DNA of 64,000 nucleotides from Pseudomonas tructae (GTDB lineage: Bacteria > Pseudomonadota > Gammaproteobacteria > Pseudomonadales > Pseudomonadaceae): positions 372,001 to 436,000 of the forward strand of contig NZ_CP035952.1 in the NCBI RefSeq assembly GCF_004214895.1, given 5' to 3'. Below, one piece after another: positions 54,356 through 63,899 of the stretch (the first letter of the stretch is position 1; every line of letters starts with the position of its first letter). The translations under genes were made by a program, and so were the position numbers. Below the pieces are notes generated by a model. It worked only from the letters and a program-made list of their open reading frames with translations, had not been told where the DNA came from and searched no databases.

Positions 54356-55375
54356 TCACTGGGGCGCGGCTGCTTGACCATCGTCAAGCACTTTAAAGCG
54401 CAGCACGCCGATCACCTGACCGTCTTCTGTCAGCACCTGCACCTGCCAGCTTCCGACCGGGTTGCCCGGGAAGTTCTGCTTGTGGGTCCAGGCCCGGTAG
54501 CCTTCCTTGCGCCCGCCATGAATGTCCAGGGCGATGCGATCGACCTCTTTACCCTCGAACTTCCAGACGTGGTAAATCCGCTCGTTCAACCCACGCGGGG
54601 CCTTGATTGCAGTAAACGCATAGAGGCCACCGCGTATTTCGCTGGCTTTGAGCTGCTCCAGGCTTTTGCCCGGGGTGCGGTTCTCGACCTGGGTACTGAC
54701 CGCCACTTCCGTCATCCACAAGGTTGCCGGCGGCACCCAGGAGCGCAGCATCCAGCCGCCGGCACCGACGGCCAGGGTCATCACCACCAGCACCAGGCCG
54801 CGGCGCCAGTGGCTGATCGGGAAACTGCTGGCCAGGCTCGGAAAGGACAGCAGCATGGCGATGCCCAGGGCCAGCTTGAAGCTCTGCGAAGTGGTCAGGT
54901 GCAAGATGATCGGCAGCGCGGTCAGCAGCGCGGCGAACAGAGTCAGGGTATGCAGCGCCAGGTACAGCCAGCGCCGTGGGGCCAGCCACTTGTAGTACAG
55001 CGGGTCGGTGATCGAGATCAGCCCGGCTGCAGCGAGGATGCCGGTAAACACCAGTTGGCCGCTGTTCCAGGTGGTGGTGACAAAGAAGAACGGCAGGACG
55101 AAGAACAGGCTTTCCTGGTGGATCATCTGCGTCGCATAGCGCAGCAGCGGCTGGGGTATCTCACGCTTGAAGACCTTGGCGAAGACCTTGGTGAAGGTGT
55201 TCTCCAGCATCAGCCAGATCCAGCTGATCAGCATGACGACGGCAATCCAGCTGGCCAGGCTTTCCTGGCGATCGACCAGGATGAAGCTGCCGACACCGGA
55301 GATGAAACCACCGAGGGCAATGACCCCGGGGTAGCGCTTGATCAGCTCGATCAGGCGCTGCAGGTAAAGAGGCAT
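54356..55375 (-). CDS. DUF5924/DUF2914 membrane protein
   Basis: 339 residues: seven or so N-terminal membrane helices (residues 15-225, with the charged IPQPLLRYATQMIHQESLFFVLPFFF segment) and a C-terminal soluble domain (about 235-339) rich in beta strands: VAVSTQVENRTPGKSLEQLKASEIRGGLYAFTAIKAPRGLNERIYHVWKFEGKEVDRI ending with GSWQVQVLTEDGQVIGVLRFKV, the DUF2914-type domain. No established function. Confidence 0.8.
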   Translation of the reverse strand: MPLYLQRLIELIKRYPGVIALGGFISGVGSFILVDRQESLASWIAVVMLISWIWLMLENTFTKVFAKVFKREIPQPLLRYATQMIHQESLFFVLPFFFVTTTWNSGQLVFTGILAAAGLISITDPLYYKWLAPRRWLYLALHTLTLFAALLTALPIILHLTTSQSFKLALGIAMLLSFPSLASSFPISHWRRGLVLVVMTLAVGAGGWMLRSWVPPATLWMTEVAVSTQVENRTPGKSLEQLKASEIRGGLYAFTAIKAPRGLNERIYHVWKFEGKEVDRIALDIHGGRKEGYRAWTHKQNFPGNPVGSWQVQVLTEDGQVIGVLRFKVLDDGQAAAPQ

Positions 55376-55429
55376 GAAGGTGTTCGCAAGGTCAGGTAAA
55401 AAACCTGCACAGGATACTCCATCTGCAGG

Positions 55430-55449
55430 CGCAGGCTTGCCCCGCGATG
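55430..55449. repeat. Partial REP element
   Basis: A single arm, GCAGGCTTGCCCCGCGAT, right beside the M16 peptidase gene. The other arm is missing, so it is a decayed REP copy. Confidence 0.65.
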
Positions 55450-55452
55450 GCT

Positions 55453-56829
55453 TCAGCGAGAACGCCGCCGCCCCCAGATCAGCATCCCGGCCAGCAACAC
55501 CCCCACCCCCACCGCCACCCAGCCATACAACTCGTCATAACTGAGCAGCGGCTTCTCGACCCGCACATAGCCGGGTTCGGCCAGCAACTGCTGCAGGGCC
55601 CGGTTGGCGTCTGCCAGGCTGATCCTGCGCAACGCCCGCGCTGGATCGGCGAAGCGTCCTTCGTCAAAGTCGTTCAGCGCGCCCCAGTAATAATCGGCCA
55701 GGGCGCTGTTGCCCTGGGTCGACCAGGCTTCGCGGTCGATGGCGGCCTGCTTGATACGCTGGAAGGTGGCCGGGTCCAGGCCATCCTTGCGCAGGCGCTC
55801 GAGCATGGCCGCCAGGGCCTGCTCGGCGGCATCGATATCGGTGCGGTCGAGATCGGCATTGAGCGTCATCAGCCCGGTGTCGCCGAAGCTCTCGCGCTGG
55901 CTGTAGGGACCGTAGGAAAAGCCATGCTTGAGCCGCAACTCATCGTACAGCGCCCAGTCCAGGTAACGCTGCAGCAGGTCGTAGGTCTGGCCATGGTCCT
56001 TGTCCAGCACCGGCTCCAGAAACAGCCAGTGCAACCGGGCACTGTCGCCCAGCCAGCCACGGGTCAGCTCGCGACGGGCTTCAGCCTTGTGGGTAACGCC
56101 TTCCAGGACCCTGCGCTCACCGGGTTCGGCTGCCGGTAGTGCACCATAGGTACGCTCCAGGTAGGCCGGCAGCAGGCGGTCGAGACCGCCGACGACGATC
56201 AGGGTCATGTTGTTGGCGGCGTACCAATGCTGGCGCAGGTCGTTGACCTCTTCCAGGCTCATGCCCTCGACCGACGAGCGTTCGGCGCACTTGAGCCCCA
56301 GTTCCACCGCCAGCTGGTCGCTGGCCGGGTGGCCGATGTCCTGGCGATCGAGCCAGCGCTGCAAGTGAGTGTAATGGCCACCGTCTTCACGCTCGACGAT
56401 GCGTTTTGACAGCTCCAGGGCTTTTTCGTCGATCCGGGTCTCGTTGATGACCGCCAGCAGCAGATCAAGCACCTTGCGTTGGTTGCGTGCTGGCGCTTCG
56501 ATGACGAAGGTGGTGTCAGCGCTGCTGGTGTAGGCGTTCCACTCCCCGCCCAGGGCCTGCATGCGCTCCTCCAGGCCACCTTCGCCACGCTCATCGATGC
56601 CACTGAACAGCAAGTGCTCAAGCAGGTGCGGCAGCTCCTGGCGCTCGCACGGAAAGTCATCGAAGCCAACGCCTACCACCAGGCGAATCGATACATGGTT
56701 GCGTTCATAGCCTGACTTGAGCACGACCTGCAGGCCATTGGGCAGCAGATAGCCTTCGACCTGGGAGCGGTCGAGGGCAAAGCCGGGCATACAGCCCAGC
56801 AGCAGGCAAATGAACATCAGGCAACGCAT
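55453..56829 (-). CDS. M16-family zinc peptidase (membrane-anchored)
   Basis: 458 residues: signal sequence (about 1-18), inverted zinc motif HLLEH (His68, Glu71, His72) followed by the family stretch GGEWNAYTSSADTTFVIEAP, and the second half-domain with the YDELRLKHGFSYGPYSQ motif, which binds substrate. A C-terminal membrane helix (about 432-452, VAVGVGVLLAGMLIWG) followed by RRRSR suggests tethering to the inner membrane with the enzyme in the periplasm. Active-site residues appear intact; substrate unknown. Confidence 0.87.
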   Translation of the reverse strand: MRCLMFICLLLGCMPGFALDRSQVEGYLLPNGLQVVLKSGYERNHVSIRLVVGVGFDDFPCERQELPHLLEHLLFSGIDERGEGGLEERMQALGGEWNAYTSSADTTFVIEAPARNQRKVLDLLLAVINETRIDEKALELSKRIVEREDGGHYTHLQRWLDRQDIGHPASDQLAVELGLKCAERSSVEGMSLEEVNDLRQHWYAANNMTLIVVGGLDRLLPAYLERTYGALPAAEPGERRVLEGVTHKAEARRELTRGWLGDSARLHWLFLEPVLDKDHGQTYDLLQRYLDWALYDELRLKHGFSYGPYSQRESFGDTGLMTLNADLDRTDIDAAEQALAAMLERLRKDGLDPATFQRIKQAAIDREAWSTQGNSALADYYWGALNDFDEGRFADPARALRRISLADANRALQQLLAEPGYVRVEKPLLSYDELYGWVAVGVGVLLAGMLIWGRRRSR

Positions 56830-56867
56830 GGTGAGCTTCCTTGCGGGAGTTCTTGGGGGGCTAGCAA

Positions 56868-58526
56868 TCAGGGTGAATGAGCGTCGTCCGGTACGCTGTC
56901 GAGCAGCAGGCCGCCGGTATCGGAGCCGCCCAATACCACATAGGCACTGCTGCAGAACAAGGAGTTCAATCGCTTCATGTCGGCGATCAGCTCCAGATGC
57001 AACGAACTGGTTTCGATACTTTGCACCACTTTACGTTGCAGTCGGCTGACATGAGCGTGGGCCAGGCGCCGCTCCTGGGCGCGGAAGCGGCGTTTCTCGC
57101 GCAACAACTGGCGAGCGCTCTCCGGGTCGGCACTGAGGAACACCGACAGGCCCAGGCGCAGGTTGGCCAGCAACTGGCCGTGCAAGCCGGTGAGTTCCTC
57201 CAGGCCGACGTCGGAAAACTCCCGGCGTTGCGAGGTTTTTTGCTGCTGAACCTTGCGCAGCATGCGTTCAATCAGGTCACTGGCAAGCTTGAGGTTGATC
57301 GCCAATTCAATGATCTCGGCCCAGCGTCGACGGTCCTGTTCGCTGAGGTCTTCACGGGGCATTTGCGCCAGGTATAGCTTGATGGCGTTGTACAGGGCCT
57401 CGACGTCTTCGCCCAGGCCGCGCATCTGCTGGGTCATGGCGGTCTGGGTACCCCGCAGCACGTTGAGCATGGCATCGAGCATGCTGTCGACCAGGTCGCC
57501 CATGCGCAGGGTTTCGCGGACGGCGTTGGCCAGGGCCAGGCTTGGCGTGGTCAGTGCGGTAGCGTCCAGGTGCCGTGGACGGGCACGGCCGTTGGTTTCT
57601 TCGCGCTCGGGCAGCAACCAGCTGCACAGACGGCCCATGGGCGTCACCGTGGGCAACAGGATCAGGCAACGCAGGGTGTTGTAGAGCAGGTGAAAGCCAA
57701 TCACCAGTTCCTGAGGGCTGAAACTCAGGCTGTCCATCCACGTCACCAGTGGGTGCAGCACGGGAATGATCAGCACCAGGCCGATGAGTTTGTATAGCAA
57801 ACTGCCCAGCGCCACCTGGCGGCCGGCGGCGTTCTGCATGCTGGTGCTGAGAAAGGCCAGCAGGCCACTGCCGATGTTGGCGCCGATAACCAGGCCAATG
57901 GCCACCGGCAAGCTGATCAGCTCGGCACCTGCCAGGGTTGCGGTCAGCAGCACAGCGGCAAGGCTGGAGTAGGAAATCAGCGCAAACAGTGCGCCGACCA
58001 AGGCGTCGAGCAGGATATCGCCGGTCAGGGAGGCAAACAGCACTTTTACGCCTTGGGCGTGGGTAATCGGCGCCGCTGCTTCGACGATCAACTGCAGGGC
58101 GAGGATGATCAGGCCCAGGCCGATGCCGACGCGGCCCAGTTGGCCAGCGCGGGTCTGCTTGCGGGAAAGAAAGAAGATCACCCCGAGAAAGATCAGCAGC
58201 GGCGACAGCCACGACAGGTCGAACGTCAGCACCCGGGCCATCAGCGCGGTACCGACATCGGCTCCCAGCATGATCGCCAGCGCCGGGGTCAGGCCCATCA
58301 GGCTCTGGCCGACGAACGAGGTCACCAGCATCGCCGTGGCGTTGCTGCTTTGTACCATCGCCGTCACCAGGATCCCGGCGACAAAGGCCAGAGGCCGCTT
58401 GGACATGTTCTGGCTCAGCACCCGACGCAGGTTCGAGCCATACACCCGCAGGATGCCGGTACGCACGATGTGCGTGCCCCAGATCAGCAACGCCACGGCG
58501 GAAAGCAGATTGAGCAGGGTCAGCAT
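56868..58526 (-). CDS. Na+/phosphate cotransporter (NptA/PNaS) with PhoU-like domain
   Basis: 552 residues: the N-terminal 310 contain two QSSNATA-type repeats (MVQSSNATAMLVTSFVGQSLM and the matching GANIGSGLLAFLSTSMQNAAG), the hallmark of Na/Pi-cotransporter II proteins; the C-terminal 220 are a helical PhoU-like domain (NAVRETLRMGDLVDSMLDAML; EIIELAINLKLASDLIERML). Function probably Na-dependent phosphate movement, possibly efflux. The ATG at 58526 begins MLTLLNLLSAVALLIWG, the normal start of the family. Confidence 0.88.
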   Translation of the reverse strand: MLTLLNLLSAVALLIWGTHIVRTGILRVYGSNLRRVLSQNMSKRPLAFVAGILVTAMVQSSNATAMLVTSFVGQSLMGLTPALAIMLGADVGTALMARVLTFDLSWLSPLLIFLGVIFFLSRKQTRAGQLGRVGIGLGLIILALQLIVEAAAPITHAQGVKVLFASLTGDILLDALVGALFALISYSSLAAVLLTATLAGAELISLPVAIGLVIGANIGSGLLAFLSTSMQNAAGRQVALGSLLYKLIGLVLIIPVLHPLVTWMDSLSFSPQELVIGFHLLYNTLRCLILLPTVTPMGRLCSWLLPEREETNGRARPRHLDATALTTPSLALANAVRETLRMGDLVDSMLDAMLNVLRGTQTAMTQQMRGLGEDVEALYNAIKLYLAQMPREDLSEQDRRRWAEIIELAINLKLASDLIERMLRKVQQQKTSQRREFSDVGLEELTGLHGQLLANLRLGLSVFLSADPESARQLLREKRRFRAQERRLAHAHVSRLQRKVVQSIETSSLHLELIADMKRLNSLFCSSAYVVLGGSDTGGLLLDSVPDDAHSP

Positions 58527-58703
58527 TGAAATGGCCCCCTGTTGAGTGCCCCAGCGGGGCAAATGGATGATGCCGTGAGCCTGTCCTGCTGCCAGGCGGT
58601 TTTTCCCAGTGCTCACTTAAGCTGTAGTCGGCCAATGACCGTGGCGCCAGCATGGCATAGGCAGAACTGCCTTTGAAACAAAACTGTCATGAAGGTCAAT
58701 GAA

Positions 58704-58725
58704 AAAGGGCCCCGCAGGGCCCTTT
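58704..58725 (-). terminator. Rho-independent terminator of the TerC gene
   Basis: Perfect 9 bp stem AAAGGGCCC / GGGCCCTTT with a CGCA loop, 16 bases after the TerC stop on the minus strand and followed by a T-run in that direction (AAAAA on the plus strand at 58702-58706). Confidence 0.85.
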
Positions 58726-58740
58726 GCTACAGCACCGGGA

Positions 58741-59508
58741 TTACTGACCCGGAATGTCCTTGCGAAGTTTCACCGGATCACTCTGCTGCCTCTTCTTGGC
58801 CATCGCTGTGCGCATCTTGATGTTGATCGCTTCGACTGCCAGCGAGAACGCCATGGCGAAGTACACGTAGCCTTTAGGTACATGAACGTCGAAGGATTCG
58901 GCAATCAGCACGGTACCGACCACGATCAGGAACGACAGGGCGAGCATCTTCAGCGACGGGTGCTTGTCGATGAAGTTACTGATGGCACCGGCGCAGAGCA
59001 TCATCACCAGCACGGCGACAACGATCGCAGCGATCATTACCGGTACGTGGGAAACCATGCCGACCGCAGTGATCACCGAGTCCAGTGAGAAGACGATGTC
59101 GATGATCGCGATCTGGATGATGGTATAGAAAAACTTGCCGCCAGCGCCGCTTGGCTCGTCATTGGATTCGTCTTCGCCTTCCAGGCCGTGGTAGATCTCC
59201 TGGGAGCTTTTCCACAGCAGGAACAGGCCGCCGAAGAACAGGATCAGGTCACGCCCGGAAATGCCCTGGTCGAACACCACGAACAGATCGGCGGTCAGGC
59301 GCATCACCCAGGTGATCGACAGTAACAGCAGGATCCGGGTGACCATGGCCAGCGCCAGGCCGAAGATCCGGGTGCGCTGCTGCATGTGTTTGGGCATGCG
59401 GCTGACCAGGATCGAGATCATGATGATGTTGTCGATACCGAGAACGATCTCAAGCGCTGTCAGAGTAAAAAAGGCAACCCAGATCTCTGGGCTGGTCAGC
59501 CATTCCAT
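58741..59508 (-). CDS. TerC-family membrane protein
   Basis: 255 residues with seven or so helices and the TerC motif LEIVLGIDNIIMISIL near residue 18, repeated as IVFSLDSVITAVGMV in the second half. TerC proteins are linked to metal efflux and tellurium resistance and to maturation of exported proteins; the true substrate here is unknown. The ATG at 59508 gives the usual MEWLTSPEIWVAF start with GGAAT upstream. Confidence 0.9.
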   Translation of the reverse strand: MEWLTSPEIWVAFFTLTALEIVLGIDNIIMISILVSRMPKHMQQRTRIFGLALAMVTRILLLLSITWVMRLTADLFVVFDQGISGRDLILFFGGLFLLWKSSQEIYHGLEGEDESNDEPSGAGGKFFYTIIQIAIIDIVFSLDSVITAVGMVSHVPVMIAAIVVAVLVMMLCAGAISNFIDKHPSLKMLALSFLIVVGTVLIAESFDVHVPKGYVYFAMAFSLAVEAINIKMRTAMAKKRQQSDPVKLRKDIPGQ

Positions 59509-59583
59509 GTGTATTCCTTCGAACGGTGTAAGCAGTGCGCCCCAGGCAATGGGGCGCAACCACGGTTATGTGATTCTGTTGTC

Positions 59584-60891
59584 TTATAGGCTACTGAACA
59601 GTGGGAAAATTCCCATGAGCAGCGCGGCGAACATTATGCACAGGCAGATCAGCACTGCCCACTTCAGGGTGAAGCGCTGATGATCGCCAAACTCGATGCC
59701 GGCCAGGGCCACCAACAGGTAAGTAGAGGGTACCAGCGGGCTGAGCAGGTGCACGGGCTGGCCGACGATCGACGCGCGGGCCATTTCCACCGGCGAGATG
59801 CCGTAGTGGCTGGCGGCTTCGGAGAGCACCGGCAGTACACCGTAGTAGAAGGCGTCATTGGACATGAAGAAGGTGAACGGCATGCTCACGATCGCGGTGA
59901 TCACCGCAAGGTATGGGCCCAGTGCATCCGGGATAACTGCCAGCAGGCTCTTGGACATGGCATCGACCATGCCGGTGCCGGAGAGGATACCGGTGAAGAT
60001 ACCGGCGGCGAAAATCAGCCCGGTCACCGCCAGCACGCTGCCGGAGTGGGCGGCGATGCGGTCCTTCTGCTGCTGTAGGCACGGGTAGTTGACGATCATG
60101 GCGATACTGAAGGCGATCATGAACAGTACAGGCAGTGGCAGCAGGCCCATGATCAGGGCAACCATCAGCGCGGCGGTCAGGGCCCCATTGAACCAGAGCA
60201 GTTTCGGACGACGGGCGTCCGGGAACTGCGAGACACTGATTTCGCTGTGATCGATTTCATCACCCGGCAGGTGCAGCTCACCCAGGCGCGCCCGCTCGCG
60301 CTTGCCATACATGTAGGAAATGGCCAGAAGGGCCACGACACCGGCAAGCATGGCCGGGATCATCGGCACGAAAATCTCGGAGGGATCGACATGCAGGGCA
60401 CTGGCGGCGCGTGCGGTCGGCCCGCCCCAGGGCGTCATGTTCATGATGCCGCCGGCGAGGATGATCAGCCCGGCCATGATCCGTGGGCTCATGCCCAGGC
60501 GGCTGTACAGTGGCAGCATGGCTGCGACGCAGATCATGTAGGTGGTGGCGCCGTCGCCATCGAGCGAAACCACCAGGGCCAGCACCGCAGTACCGACCGA
60601 GACTTTCAGCGGGTCGCCCTTGACCAGCTTGAGGATCTTGCGCACGGCCGGGTCGAACAGGCCGGAGTCGATCATCAGGGCGAAGTACAGGATGGCAAAC
60701 ATCAACATCACGCCGGTGGGCGCCAGCTTGGTGATGCCTTGCAGCATCATCGGGCCGATATCGCCCGAGAAACCGCCGAACAGGGCGAACAGGATCGGAA
60801 CCAGGATCAGGGCGATCAAGGCCGAGAGGCGCTTGGTCATGATCAGGTACATGAAGGTGATGACCATGGCAAAGCCGAGGAAGGTCAGCAT
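59584..60891 (-). CDS. CitMHS-family citrate:cation symporter
   Basis: 435 residues, about twelve helices. Family segments: FSGDIGPMMLQGITKLAPTGVMLMFAILYFALMID, SLDGDGATTYMI, GIMNMTPWGGPTARAASAL, and in the second half LSGTGMVDAMSKSLL and MSNDAFYYGVLPVL. CitMHS proteins take up Mg2+- or Ca2+-citrate complexes with protons. GGAG precedes the ATG. No two-component regulator of the CitAB type is seen beside it. Confidence 0.9.
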   Translation of the reverse strand: MLTFLGFAMVITFMYLIMTKRLSALIALILVPILFALFGGFSGDIGPMMLQGITKLAPTGVMLMFAILYFALMIDSGLFDPAVRKILKLVKGDPLKVSVGTAVLALVVSLDGDGATTYMICVAAMLPLYSRLGMSPRIMAGLIILAGGIMNMTPWGGPTARAASALHVDPSEIFVPMIPAMLAGVVALLAISYMYGKRERARLGELHLPGDEIDHSEISVSQFPDARRPKLLWFNGALTAALMVALIMGLLPLPVLFMIAFSIAMIVNYPCLQQQKDRIAAHSGSVLAVTGLIFAAGIFTGILSGTGMVDAMSKSLLAVIPDALGPYLAVITAIVSMPFTFFMSNDAFYYGVLPVLSEAASHYGISPVEMARASIVGQPVHLLSPLVPSTYLLVALAGIEFGDHQRFTLKWAVLICLCIMFAALLMGIFPLFSSL

Positions 60892-61194
60892 GGGAATACT
60901 CCAGGCGTAGCGCGACGAAGGAAAAACGATTCGGGCGGATCAGCGCACGGGGCGCGGCGCGTGGAATAGCGGAGGGATTGCGGCAGGGAGGCGGGCGTAG
61001 GAAAGCATCAGTATCACCATTGTTGTTGTTAATTGGGCCGGGCGCCGTTTGAAATAAACGCTGCCCTGGCTGACCGGTCTTGTGCCGGTAGTGGGTCAAT
61101 CCTAAGGTGGGAAGCTTTCAGCCAGCTTTCGCTGGCCCTAAAACGACCAGAGGTGCATTGTTGGCTATTGGCCAGCAGGCAACAGGAGGGAGCG
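60892..61194. other. Intergenic region between divergent citrate transporter and GFA genes
   Basis: 303 bases. Contains the promoters of both genes, a small perfect hairpin GCCAGC-TTTC-GCTGGC (61121-61136) just before the GFA gene, and ACCGGT / CCGGTA near 61075. No gene, repeat or known operator recognised. Confidence 0.5.
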
Positions 61195-61596
61195 ATGCGT
61201 GATTCGTATGAAGGCGGCTGCCATTGCGGAGCCCTGCGCTACCGGATTGAGGGCCCATTGACGGATGTTGCCCACTGCCACTGCTCGGTGTGCCGACAGG
61301 TCACTGGTGGTTTGCTGATCACCTGGCTGACCGTGAACTGCGATGACTTCCAGTGGTTGAACGGCACGCCGCAACGCTACGACTCGTCGGCCAGTTGCGT
61401 GCGCTATTTCTGTAGCCGTTGTGGGGCTCATGTGGCGCTGACCACGGACCTTAGCCCGCAGAGCATCGACGTCACTGTCACCACCCTGGACCAGCCCGAG
61501 CTGGCGCCGCCGAGGCGGCACATCTGGACCGATAGCCGTCTGGGCTGGTTGCATCTGGATGAGAGCTTGCCTGCGGAGCCTGGCGAAACCCTGTGA
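61195..61596 (+). CDS. GFA-family (glutathione-dependent formaldehyde-activating-like) protein
   Basis: 133 residues with the GFA zinc sites: GGCHCGALRYRIEG (Cys pair), HCHCSVCRQVTGG (CxxC), and YFCSRCGAH (CxxC). Small beta-rich, cytoplasmic. Members bind glutathione adducts or unknown substrates; the family name is historical. A strong AGGAGGG precedes the ATG. Ends tail-to-tail against the DUF4105 gene with no gap. Confidence 0.9.
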   Translation: MRDSYEGGCHCGALRYRIEGPLTDVAHCHCSVCRQVTGGLLITWLTVNCDDFQWLNGTPQRYDSSASCVRYFCSRCGAHVALTTDLSPQSIDVTVTTLDQPELAPPRRHIWTDSRLGWLHLDESLPAEPGETL

Positions 61597-63555
61597 TCAG
61601 GGCAATTGCAAGCCGCCGCTGGCTTTGTGCAGGGCCCGCAGGTGTTCGCCCACCTGTTTGATATTGGCTTCCACCGCTTTGATTTCAGCGGCGCGGGCCG
61701 GGTCGAGCAAGGCGCGCACTTCCTTATCCAGGTCGGCGCTGAGGGTTTGCAGCTGGGTTTGCCGCAGGCGGGTTTCGCTCAGCAGCTTTTCCCGCTCGCC
61801 GGCCTGGGGCAGGCCGTAGCCGCTGCTGCCCAGCAGTTCTGCCGGGCGGCTGAGAAATCCGCTGTTGGCGAGAATCTGCTGCAGGGTGTTATTGGCTTTG
61901 CCGACGCTGGCGTCGTTGCGCTCGCGCCCGCTCAGGTAGCGCTGCTTGACCTCGTCCTGGGCCAGCAACAGTTGCCGGCGCAGGCTGGCCTGTTCCAGTA
62001 GCAGCAAGGCTGCGCTGGTGCGCAGGTCGGCCCGGGCGAACCATTGCTGGCGTTGTTCGGCGGCCTGTTCCAGCCAGGCCTCGACGCTGTCCTGCTTGAT
62101 CGGCAGCTGTTTCTTCAGCACCAGGAACATCGCCTGGTAGCGGTCCCGGTAAGAGTCGAAGCGATAACCCAGGCGCAGCGCCTCACGCGGGTCGTCGAGC
62201 ACACTGACATCAGCCAGACCTCGGCCTGCGAGGACCTCGAGCAAGCCATTGGGGACGATGCTGTCCAGGTCGCTCAGACGCGGGTTGGCGGTGCCGCTGC
62301 GTAACAGTTTGAGGGTTTCGACCGCACAGTTGTTGGACAGGAAGTAGTAATTGCCGTCGTAACTCCAGTGCATTTCGGCGGCCTGGCGTACCAGGCTTTC
62401 CAGTTCGTCGCGGTCGAACCTGAGCGGAATCGAAGCCAGGCTGCGCAGTTCGGTCTTGGTGTACTCATCAATAACCTGGGCCAGTGGCAACACGAACAGT
62501 CGCGACGGGTAGGCACCGGTCAAACCGTCCCAGCTCGACAGTTGTACATCATTGACGAAAGCCCGGTACGACAGCACCAGGTGCTGGTCCAGGTCCAGGC
62601 GGCAGTCCGGCCCACGTGGGCGGCCCGGCGCGCAGATCACCAGGCGCAGCATGCTGTGGCCCCAGCGGCTGACCCAGTTCTGATTGGCTTCGGCCAGCAG
62701 ATAATCGACGGCATACACCCGCTCGGGATCGATCTCGCCCAGCGGCGATTTGGCAAAGTCATTGCCGGCATTGAGGAACGGCAGTGCGCTCGGGCATGGC
62801 GGATGTTCGGCTGCCCAGTCAAAGTGCTCCCTCAGGTAAGCCTGCAAAGCCGGCCGGCGGCAGGCAAAGCTTGGGTCAAGGAGGAAGTACTCCATGTTGA
62901 CCGCAATGAATTCCTTGGGGCTGCTCAGCTCGTAGCTGTCGGGGCTGCGTGCCACCTGGCGGTTGTGCTGTTCGCGTTCGCCACGACGGCCTACGTACTG
63001 CGGCCAGCCCGCCAGGTCGAGCAGGCGTGGATCGTCGCTGAGGGTGAAGCGGCGTTCGCTTTGGCCGCGGCATTGCTCGGGCAGGCCGATTTTACCCAGG
63101 CTGTTCAGTTGCCGGGCGCACTGGGTGATCAATCGACGCTGCGCGCCTTGCCACAGGCGGGCGCGGTCATAAATGTGAGTCAGTTCATGCAGGACAGTGG
63201 CCAGCAGTTCCTGGCGAACGGTACCGTGGGGACGGCCGGTCTTGTGTGTGGCCGCGCTGCCGTCGACCAGGCTGGGCAGCAGGCGGCTATTGAGTTGCAG
63301 GGTCGAGACCAGCGACGCCTGACCGTAGGCATCTTCCGGCATGCGGCTGCTCCAGCTGACCAGGATGCGCCGGTCAAGGCGGGTCTTGAAGCTTGGTGGC
63401 AGTGCCTGCAGTGCTTCGTCCAGCAGTGCCTGGCTCGCGTGCTGTTGTTGTGGGCTCAAGCCGTCGGCCTGCAGCACCAACTGCAGGCTGGCCAGTGTTG
63501 GGCTTGCGCACAGTATCAGCAGGCAGCCCAGCAGCCAGGCACGCACCGGTTTCAC
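61597..63555 (-). CDS. DUF4105 envelope protein with HExxH metallopeptidase-like motif
   Basis: 652 residues: signal peptide to about Ala22 (CASPTLASLQ), an N-terminal region with VLHELTHIYDR (His123, Glu124, His127), a zincin-type HExxH motif, and PKEFIAVNMEYFLLDP, where a third ligand could sit. The central part with AVDYLLAEANQNWVSRWGHSMLRLVICAPG and YFLSNNCAVETLKLLRSG is the DUF4105 domain, with conserved His and Cys reminiscent of an NlpC-like active site. The C-terminus is helical. Overlaps the DUF2388 gene stop by 4 bases. Confidence 0.82.
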   Translation of the reverse strand: MKPVRAWLLGCLLILCASPTLASLQLVLQADGLSPQQQHASQALLDEALQALPPSFKTRLDRRILVSWSSRMPEDAYGQASLVSTLQLNSRLLPSLVDGSAATHKTGRPHGTVRQELLATVLHELTHIYDRARLWQGAQRRLITQCARQLNSLGKIGLPEQCRGQSERRFTLSDDPRLLDLAGWPQYVGRRGEREQHNRQVARSPDSYELSSPKEFIAVNMEYFLLDPSFACRRPALQAYLREHFDWAAEHPPCPSALPFLNAGNDFAKSPLGEIDPERVYAVDYLLAEANQNWVSRWGHSMLRLVICAPGRPRGPDCRLDLDQHLVLSYRAFVNDVQLSSWDGLTGAYPSRLFVLPLAQVIDEYTKTELRSLASIPLRFDRDELESLVRQAAEMHWSYDGNYYFLSNNCAVETLKLLRSGTANPRLSDLDSIVPNGLLEVLAGRGLADVSVLDDPREALRLGYRFDSYRDRYQAMFLVLKKQLPIKQDSVEAWLEQAAEQRQQWFARADLRTSAALLLLEQASLRRQLLLAQDEVKQRYLSGRERNDASVGKANNTLQQILANSGFLSRPAELLGSSGYGLPQAGEREKLLSETRLRQTQLQTLSADLDKEVRALLDPARAAEIKAVEANIKQVGEHLRALHKASGGLQLP

Positions 63556-63872
63556 AGCGCGAGGATAGCTTCAGCCAGGGCTTCGTCGCTGGCCTGGCGT
63601 GCCTCGGGAACACGCTGGCGCAGGGTGTCGAAGGCGGCTTCGAGTTGCGCGCCGCGAATATCGCCACGGCTGGCGACATAACTGGCGGCATCGTCACGGG
63701 CTTCGCGGACAACTTTCGAATCGCGAATCGAAGTAGTGGTGTCGGAGGTGAAGTCGATCGAACGGCCAAAGGCACGGACGATAATATTGCTGGTGGCCAC
63801 CAGGGTTTGTGCCTGGGCCACATCGGCCAGCAGCATAAGGCCAAGGGTGGCGGCAATCAGCGGGTTACGCAT
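63552..63872 (-). CDS. DUF2388 exported protein
   Basis: 106 residues: signal peptide to about Ala22 (LADVAQAQT), then the DUF2388 domain: TSNIIVRAFGRSIDFTSDTTTSIRDSKVVREARDDAASYVASRGDIRGAQLEAAFDTLRQ. These small periplasmic proteins are restricted to Pseudomonas and relatives, typically in tandem copies near a DUF4105 gene. Function unknown. A second copy follows upstream on this strand. Confidence 0.88.
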   Translation of the reverse strand: MRNPLIAATLGLMLLADVAQAQTLVATSNIIVRAFGRSIDFTSDTTTSIRDSKVVREARDDAASYVASRGDIRGAQLEAAFDTLRQRVPEARQASDEALAEAILAL

Positions 63873-63899
63873 GGAGCATCTCCGGGAGAACAGAAGTGT